The notes below the pieces were generated by a model. It was not told the DNA's origin. It made no database searches and was given only the letters and a program-made list of their open reading frames with translations. This document shows positions 30,033 through 34,160 of a stretch of 34,160 bases of DNA, piece after piece. Made by a program: the position numbers and the translations under genes. Positions within the stretch are counted from its first letter, which is position 1, and every line of letters begins with the position of its first letter. This DNA is from a virus: positions 1 through 34,160 of the IMG/VR virus record IMGVR_UViG_3300012920_008291, one strand, 5' to 3'.

Positions 30033-31114
30033 GTTACGCTCCTCGTCGCCTCGATCGTGAGGCTCAGCGAGCCCCCACCGCTACCCGCTGCGGGAGACGA
30101 TGAGATGAACAGACCAACGACCGCTCCCGCGCTCACCTCTACAGCGGGTGAGAGCGTGCGCGTCTCTAGGATCGGCGCGTTCGCTGCGGACGGTGTCGCG
30201 GTGAATCCGTCGAGCTGCTCGGGCATCGTGGACGCTCTAAACTGTGTCGCGTTTGCTCCCATCAAGTTAAACGTATACGAGCCACCCGCGCCACTCTCGG
30301 TCATCGCGACCGTATACGCGTTAATCTTGATGTCGTATTTCGTGATCGCGAAATAGATGTGAGGGATCTGTTCGCCACCCCCCGAGATGTCGATGATCTC
30401 ATCGTGTCGCGTGCCGTCGCTCTCGGTGGACGTAGTGACCACCCCCGAGAGGATGATGCGCTCCTGAGTGATGACGCGAGGCGTCCCCGTTGCGTCGCTC
30501 GCCTCCTCGAGTTGAACGACGCCCGCGGTCGTCGTGGTCGCGTCTGCGATATGAGATCCGGCGTGAGTGTGTAGCGCGCTCCCGCTCACCTCTGCGAGCG
30601 CTCCCCCTCGTAGGACCTCCAACTCTGCGCCGGTCGCGTTGGTGACGTCGTTCAACGCGTTGAGGTTCGGCGCGGTCTCGATCGCGTCGGCCCAGAGCTC
30701 AAGCGCGGGATGCCACGAGCGCGAACCCTTCGCGATCTTCTGAATCCCTCGATTCTCGCTGAGCACGCGCACCTCGACGAACGACGCGGACGGCGCGAGT
30801 AAAACATCGGTCTCGCTCGTCGCGCTCGTCGCTGTGTTCGTGGCGACGAGATGCAGTCGTAGATTATGCCACGCGGTGATATTGGTGATCGTGATGTTTT
30901 GTGTCGTCGTGCTCGACAAAACCGCGCCCGAGTTGGTGGGGTCTAACAGCGTCCACGCGAACGAGAACGACGCGCCCCCATCCTCGGTGTCGACCGCGTC
31001 GCCGTACAGCGTGATCGAGGCGGGCGTCGCTACGCTCGCGAGATCGATCTCACCATCTTCGAGGGGATTGTTAATCGGGTCGACGTTCGCCGACGCGTAA
31101 GCGATGATACTCAT
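30029..31114 (-). CDS. Fibre-like tail protein with Ig-like N-terminal domain (361 aa)
   Basis: I start at ATG 31114 (MSIIAYASANVDP), one base after the upstream stop and with AGGA ahead; ATG 31138 lies inside the previous gene and has no ribosome site. Residues 20-115 read as an Ig/PKD-like beta sandwich (SFSFAWTLLDPTNSGAVLSS ending in LRLHLVATNTATSATSE). A linker of fibre type follows (LNALNDVTNATGAELEVLRGG, then HTHAGSHIADATTTTAGVVQL), and the C-terminus is a beta domain ending LTIEATRSVT. The linker resembles that in the receptor-binding-type proteins A and B. A side fibre or baseplate-attached adhesin is likely. Confidence 0.65.
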   Translation of the reverse strand: MSIIAYASANVDPINNPLEDGEIDLASVATPASITLYGDAVDTEDGGASFSFAWTLLDPTNSGAVLSSTTTQNITITNITAWHNLRLHLVATNTATSATSETDVLLAPSASFVEVRVLSENRGIQKIAKGSRSWHPALELWADAIETAPNLNALNDVTNATGAELEVLRGGALAEVSGSALHTHAGSHIADATTTTAGVVQLEEASDATGTPRVITQERIILSGVVTTSTESDGTRHDEIIDISGGGEQIPHIYFAITKYDIKINAYTVAMTESGAGGSYTFNLMGANATQFRASTMPEQLDGFTATPSAANAPILETRTLSPAVEVSAGAVVGLFISSSPAAGSGGGSLSLTIEATRSVT

Positions 31115-31115
31115 A

Positions 31116-32567
31116 TCAATAATTATCCTGATCGTCATGTATCGCGTAAATCGCGAGCGTGAGGTTAATGATCTCGTTCACCGTGGGAGCGCCCCCGATG
31201 ACGTCCGGATGCCCAGAGCTCCCGAAGTCCTCCGCGATCGACTCCTCGCTCGATTGCTCGAGCGCTAAGAGCTCAATGTTGACGCCCCGCCCCGAGCTCG
31301 TCGAGAAGTCGTCGAGTCGATAGCTGTTCGAGTCGCTGAGTAACCCGCTCAGGATGTCGCCGATCTGCGCGTGTACGCGATTATAGTCGTGTGTGTTATC
31401 GCCGTTGTCGACGCGCGTCGCGACTTGGCTCACGTCCACATGTAACAAGCGCCAATCCTCGGCGAGTAGCTCCGCGCTCAGCTCGACACACATACGATTA
31501 CCCCGCGTCGGCGAGGTGCGTATCGCGCTGATCCCTTCGTTCGTGAGTAAGTTGTAACTGATCACGCGCGCGTTGTTCACGTTCACTTGAACGAGCCCCG
31601 CTGCGATGCAGACGATCGGCGAGGTCCTCTGCGACTCGATCGTGTTGATTCGCGTGTCGAGCGTGTTGAGTCGCGCGTCGACGCCGTTCGCAGAAACGAG
31701 GGGGCTCGTGTACCACGCTCTCGCCTGCGTGTCGCTTGGATCATTAACGCCGTGTCCTTGAAGTTGTGCGACCTTGTACCGCAGTAGTGCGAGTTGATCG
31801 GCGACACCTAACACTCGATGAGACTCACCCGACTCCATAGGGTACACCGTCAAAGAGTCCATTACAGCATCAAGCGACACATTTGAGCGCGTTAATAAGT
31901 CCCCGCTTAATGTAACCCCCGCGAGCTGACGCGCGGTGTCGTGCTCGAAAGCGCTTTCAACTTGCCACTGAGCGAGCGAGCCTGTGTTGTCCGCGTCCGT
32001 CCATCCGGTAATTCTAGCGATTGGAGCCCACGTTGCCTCGCCGTCCGCGTAGGGTGGCGCGTTGCGCTGAATTGAGAACTCGACGCGTTGCGATGATCTC
32101 GTCTCATCCGAGAACGTGATCTCGTCACCCTGCGCGACGCTCCACTGCGCGCGCGTCGCTGTGTCTGTGTCGCGCTGAATCGGGCGAGCCCAGAGATACG
32201 CGTCGACGAAATCTTGAAAATACGCGCGAGGCGTATCGATTGAAATCTGTGTCGACGTCTCCTCGGTCGGGTCATACGTGACGACGATCGTTTTCATTTG
32301 AGAATAAGCAACCCCCGAAGAGGGGAAGCTCGTGCTCTTCGCGCTCGCCGAGATTGGCGCGGTCGTCACGAACTGAAACGCACTAAGCTCAATGAATGGC
32401 GCTCCGTTGTTCTCGGTCTGCGTGATTGTGGGGGCCGAGAGCGCGCCGCGGATGTGGCCGAACAGTCCGCCGAGCGCCTCTTGCACATAGTCATATATGA
32501 GACTCTGGAGCGCGTTCGCGTCGTCGAGGTCGAGTCGTTCTTGTGCGTAGAGTTTTACGCGATCCAT
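31116..32567 (-). CDS. Baseplate/tail protein of unknown family (483 aa)
   Basis: The start at 32567 lies 2 bases after the stop of baseplate J. The protein has an N-terminal helical part (MDRVKLYAQERLDLDDANAL), beta-rich central segments with Trp (YLWARPIQRDTDTATRAQW, ARITGWTDADNTGSLAQWQ), a short coiled coil (DARLNTLDTRINTIESQ, about 300-316) and a mixed C-terminus. I recognise no specific family. In P2-like order, J is followed by I, but this protein is longer than gpI and has a fibre-like pattern, so it may be a wedge-fibre connector. Function is inferred from context only. Confidence 0.6.
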   Translation of the reverse strand: MDRVKLYAQERLDLDDANALQSLIYDYVQEALGGLFGHIRGALSAPTITQTENNGAPFIELSAFQFVTTAPISASAKSTSFPSSGVAYSQMKTIVVTYDPTEETSTQISIDTPRAYFQDFVDAYLWARPIQRDTDTATRAQWSVAQGDEITFSDETRSSQRVEFSIQRNAPPYADGEATWAPIARITGWTDADNTGSLAQWQVESAFEHDTARQLAGVTLSGDLLTRSNVSLDAVMDSLTVYPMESGESHRVLGVADQLALLRYKVAQLQGHGVNDPSDTQARAWYTSPLVSANGVDARLNTLDTRINTIESQRTSPIVCIAAGLVQVNVNNARVISYNLLTNEGISAIRTSPTRGNRMCVELSAELLAEDWRLLHVDVSQVATRVDNGDNTHDYNRVHAQIGDILSGLLSDSNSYRLDDFSTSSGRGVNIELLALEQSSEESIAEDFGSSGHPDVIGGAPTVNEIINLTLAIYAIHDDQDNY

Positions 32568-32569
32568 GT

Positions 32570-33934
32570 TTAACCGCCTGTCGTCGATGTGATCGCGCGC
32601 ACGTCACCCGCTCGGAGTACGTGACGCGCTGAGTTTGGATAGAGGTCGGGCGTCTCGTTCGCGGTCCCGCTCGTGAGGATCGTCGCGTTCACGACTCCGC
32701 TCACGCCCATCACCACGGAGACCAACGCGGAGCGATACGCCGGAGCGCCCGCTCCGAGCGCTGAGAAATACGCGCTTATCGCGCTCTCTACGCTCGTCTT
32801 AACGGTGGTCAACGTTGAGCCCGCTTCGATGACGATGAGCACGTCGAGCGGTATGCGTTGAACGGGAGCGGGGAGCACCCTTAGCGCGACACCCGCTGCG
32901 CGGTGTCCGGATGTGACGTCGCTCGGGTCGCCGTTCATGAGCGCTTGTAACTCCGCGATAAGCCCCGTGTATACGCTGTATGTATCGACCGTGATCGTAT
33001 CACCAATCGACACGGTCGCAGCGGAGCGCAACGTGATCACGCCCCTCGATCTCGAGATGTCGTAGTCGCGCCCCTCGATGAGCACGTTCGCGCCAGAGCG
33101 AACGCGGATCGAGTCGACGACCGGAGCCTCGACGCTGATGAGCTGACCTAAAACGGCGTTAAGCGTGACGCTCACCGCTTCACCCGCGCGCGTCGGAGCG
33201 TGGTCTCCTAGACCGGAGCCGTCGTCGATGAGTAGCTCCACGTAACCGAGACGCGTCTCGGGCTCGTAGATCGTCGCCGTCGTCGCGCGTGTCCCGTCGG
33301 ACGCTGTGAATGTGCGCGCGGTGTACTCGAGCGCGATCGGTTGAGCGCGCGCGATACTATTGAGCGCGAGCGTCGCACGAGAGCGGAGCGCGAGGTCCGT
33401 CTCGATCGACAACGCATTCGCGAGCGCTTCGCCCTGTGTCACGCTCACCAGAGCCGAGGGAGCGTCGAGGATCGTGTTGATCGACCGCGCGGGGGCGTTC
33501 CCGCTTGTCCCGCGTGTGTTCGCGACGATCGAGATCTCTTTCGTGAGCTCGCCGATCGAGAGCGTCGAGGACGTGGTCGTCGAGTAGGTCACGTCGCTAT
33601 CACCGCGCCCGAACACGCTCCCCGCGGGGATCGTGAGCGGTGCGCTCGCGTCGGTGCGTGTGACGACTACGGTCCCAGAGGCAGCGGTTGAAGCGAGACG
33701 ACTCACGCCGATCTCCTCGGCGCGCTCGTCGAGATCCACGCCTCGCGCTCCCTCGAGGGTGAACTGCGAGCGGATCTGCGCGAGTCTGACGTCCGCCTCC
33801 GCGATCTGCTCAGCGATCGAGCGCATCAACACGCCGAGCGTTGAGCTCTCCGCGAGGTCCGTTAACGATGTGCGCGCGACCGTCCTCGCGATTAAATCGC
33901 GTGTGATCTCTGCGCTTGACCTTGGTTCGTACAT
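32570..33934 (-). CDS. Baseplate J / gp47-like protein
   Basis: This 454-aa protein has the gpJ/Mu gp47 organisation: an N-terminal helix with TLGVLMRSIAEQIAEADVRL, then GVDLDERAEEIGVSRL (the hallmark 'LD..a...G..R' block), a beta domain with GSVFGR and ANTRGTSGNAPA, and a C-terminal part with LDVLIVIEAGSTLTTVKTSV and VNATILTSGTANE. Such proteins form the outer ring of the baseplate wedge in contractile and some other tails. It starts 2 bases after the gp25-like gene, with GGGGAG ahead, the classical W-J order. It is longer than P2 J (about 300 aa), suggesting added domains. Confidence 0.85.
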   Translation of the reverse strand: MYEPRSSAEITRDLIARTVARTSLTDLAESSTLGVLMRSIAEQIAEADVRLAQIRSQFTLEGARGVDLDERAEEIGVSRLASTAASGTVVVTRTDASAPLTIPAGSVFGRGDSDVTYSTTTSSTLSIGELTKEISIVANTRGTSGNAPARSINTILDAPSALVSVTQGEALANALSIETDLALRSRATLALNSIARAQPIALEYTARTFTASDGTRATTATIYEPETRLGYVELLIDDGSGLGDHAPTRAGEAVSVTLNAVLGQLISVEAPVVDSIRVRSGANVLIEGRDYDISRSRGVITLRSAATVSIGDTITVDTYSVYTGLIAELQALMNGDPSDVTSGHRAAGVALRVLPAPVQRIPLDVLIVIEAGSTLTTVKTSVESAISAYFSALGAGAPAYRSALVSVVMGVSGVVNATILTSGTANETPDLYPNSARHVLRAGDVRAITSTTGG

Positions 33935-33936
33935 AC

Positions 33937-34160
33937 TCAGCTCCCCATCGGCACGATGAGCGACATCGACGCTCCGTTTAGCGGTGCGACCCTCGCGCTC
34001 ACTGTGAGCGCGTCGCCCTCGTCAGATACTACCACATTATCGACGCGATCGACTCTCGCGTCTGCGGCGAGTTGTTGTGTCACATGACTCGCGCAATACG
34101 CAGCGACGCGCTCGGTGAGCGGTGCGCCTACTTGGACGGGGAGACCGTACGCCGGAAGAA
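33937..34160 (-). CDS. gp25/W-like baseplate wedge protein, 3' part only
   Basis: The frame is open from the right window edge to TGA at 33937-33939, giving 73 residues. The visible part, LTERVAAYCASHVTQQLAAD followed by ARVDRVDNVVVSDEGDALTV, has the pattern of the C-terminal half of gp25/GPW wedge proteins (a helix ending in aL..D.RV, then v...v...d.....l.v.v). The position just before baseplate J supports this. The start and N-terminal half are outside the window, so the family call is tentative. Confidence 0.5.
   Translation of the reverse strand, partial: LPAYGLPVQVGAPLTERVAAYCASHVTQQLAADARVDRVDNVVVSDEGDALTVSARVAPLNGASMSLIVPMGS

Noticed and set aside
1-34160. tRNA, rRNA or a diversity-generating retroelement
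   Set aside because: No tRNA-like cloverleaf was noticed in the gaps, and there is no reverse transcriptase gene. A tRNAscan run was not possible here.

Overview
The window reads as about 34 kb of a tailed double-stranded DNA phage (Caudoviricetes) with a GC-rich genome. The evidence is a large terminase subunit, a probable small terminase subunit, a baseplate J protein next to a gp25/W-like fragment, repeat-rich tail fibres, and a full set of phage replication and nucleotide-metabolism genes. Genes are dense, and starts and stops often overlap as ATGA or GTGA. No integrase, portal, major capsid or phage RNA polymerase gene is visible. Both ends are cut inside genes, so this is a fragment or one permutation of a larger genome. 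The host cannot be named from the sequence. Sigma70-like promoters point to a bacterium whose RNA polymerase is used, and the B12-dependent ribonucleotide reductase implies a host that makes or imports cobalamin.

Layout. (1) 1-1307, minus strand: the 5' part of a terminase small-subunit-like gene with its own promoter, a 77-aa protein, and a small protein that appears to hold two ribbon-helix-helix modules. (2) 1308-2586: a control region without convincing intact genes. It holds six 16-bp iterons, a perfect 30-bp inverted repeat, repeated CTAGCCCCCC boxes, an AT-rich palindrome, direct repeats and a hairpin. It is the best candidate in the window for a replication origin, partition site or packaging site. 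(3) 2587-7809, minus strand: orphan DNA methyltransferase, dCMP deaminase, ThyX, small membrane proteins, unknown small genes and a deoxynucleoside kinase. (4) 7874-19440, plus strand (except a transglycosylase at 10586-11014): RecU-like resolvase, class II ribonucleotide reductase, large terminase, a 1206-aa tail fibre, membrane/coiled-coil proteins of lysis type, two related receptor-binding-type proteins and a holin-like protein. (5) 19441-28340, minus strand: family A DNA polymerase, SSB, SF2 helicase, Cas4/RecB-like Fe-S nuclease and a 1146-aa primase-helicase. (6) 28415-34160, minus strand: tail/baseplate genes ending in baseplate J and a partial gp25-like gene.

How the genes work together. 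NrdJ makes dNTPs, dCMP deaminase and ThyX feed dTMP, and the kinase salvages deoxynucleosides. The primase-helicase, polymerase, SSB, SF2 helicase, nuclease and resolvase form a replication and recombination set. The terminase packages the DNA, and the baseplate and fibre genes build the adsorption apparatus. Candidate promoters of the form TTGAC(A/G)-17/18-TAnnnT precede several minus-strand units. The structures most worth a second look are the tandem ribbon-helix-helix protein with its iteron array, the dyad spanning the primase-helicase promoter, and the shared leader motif in front of ssb and a small early gene.
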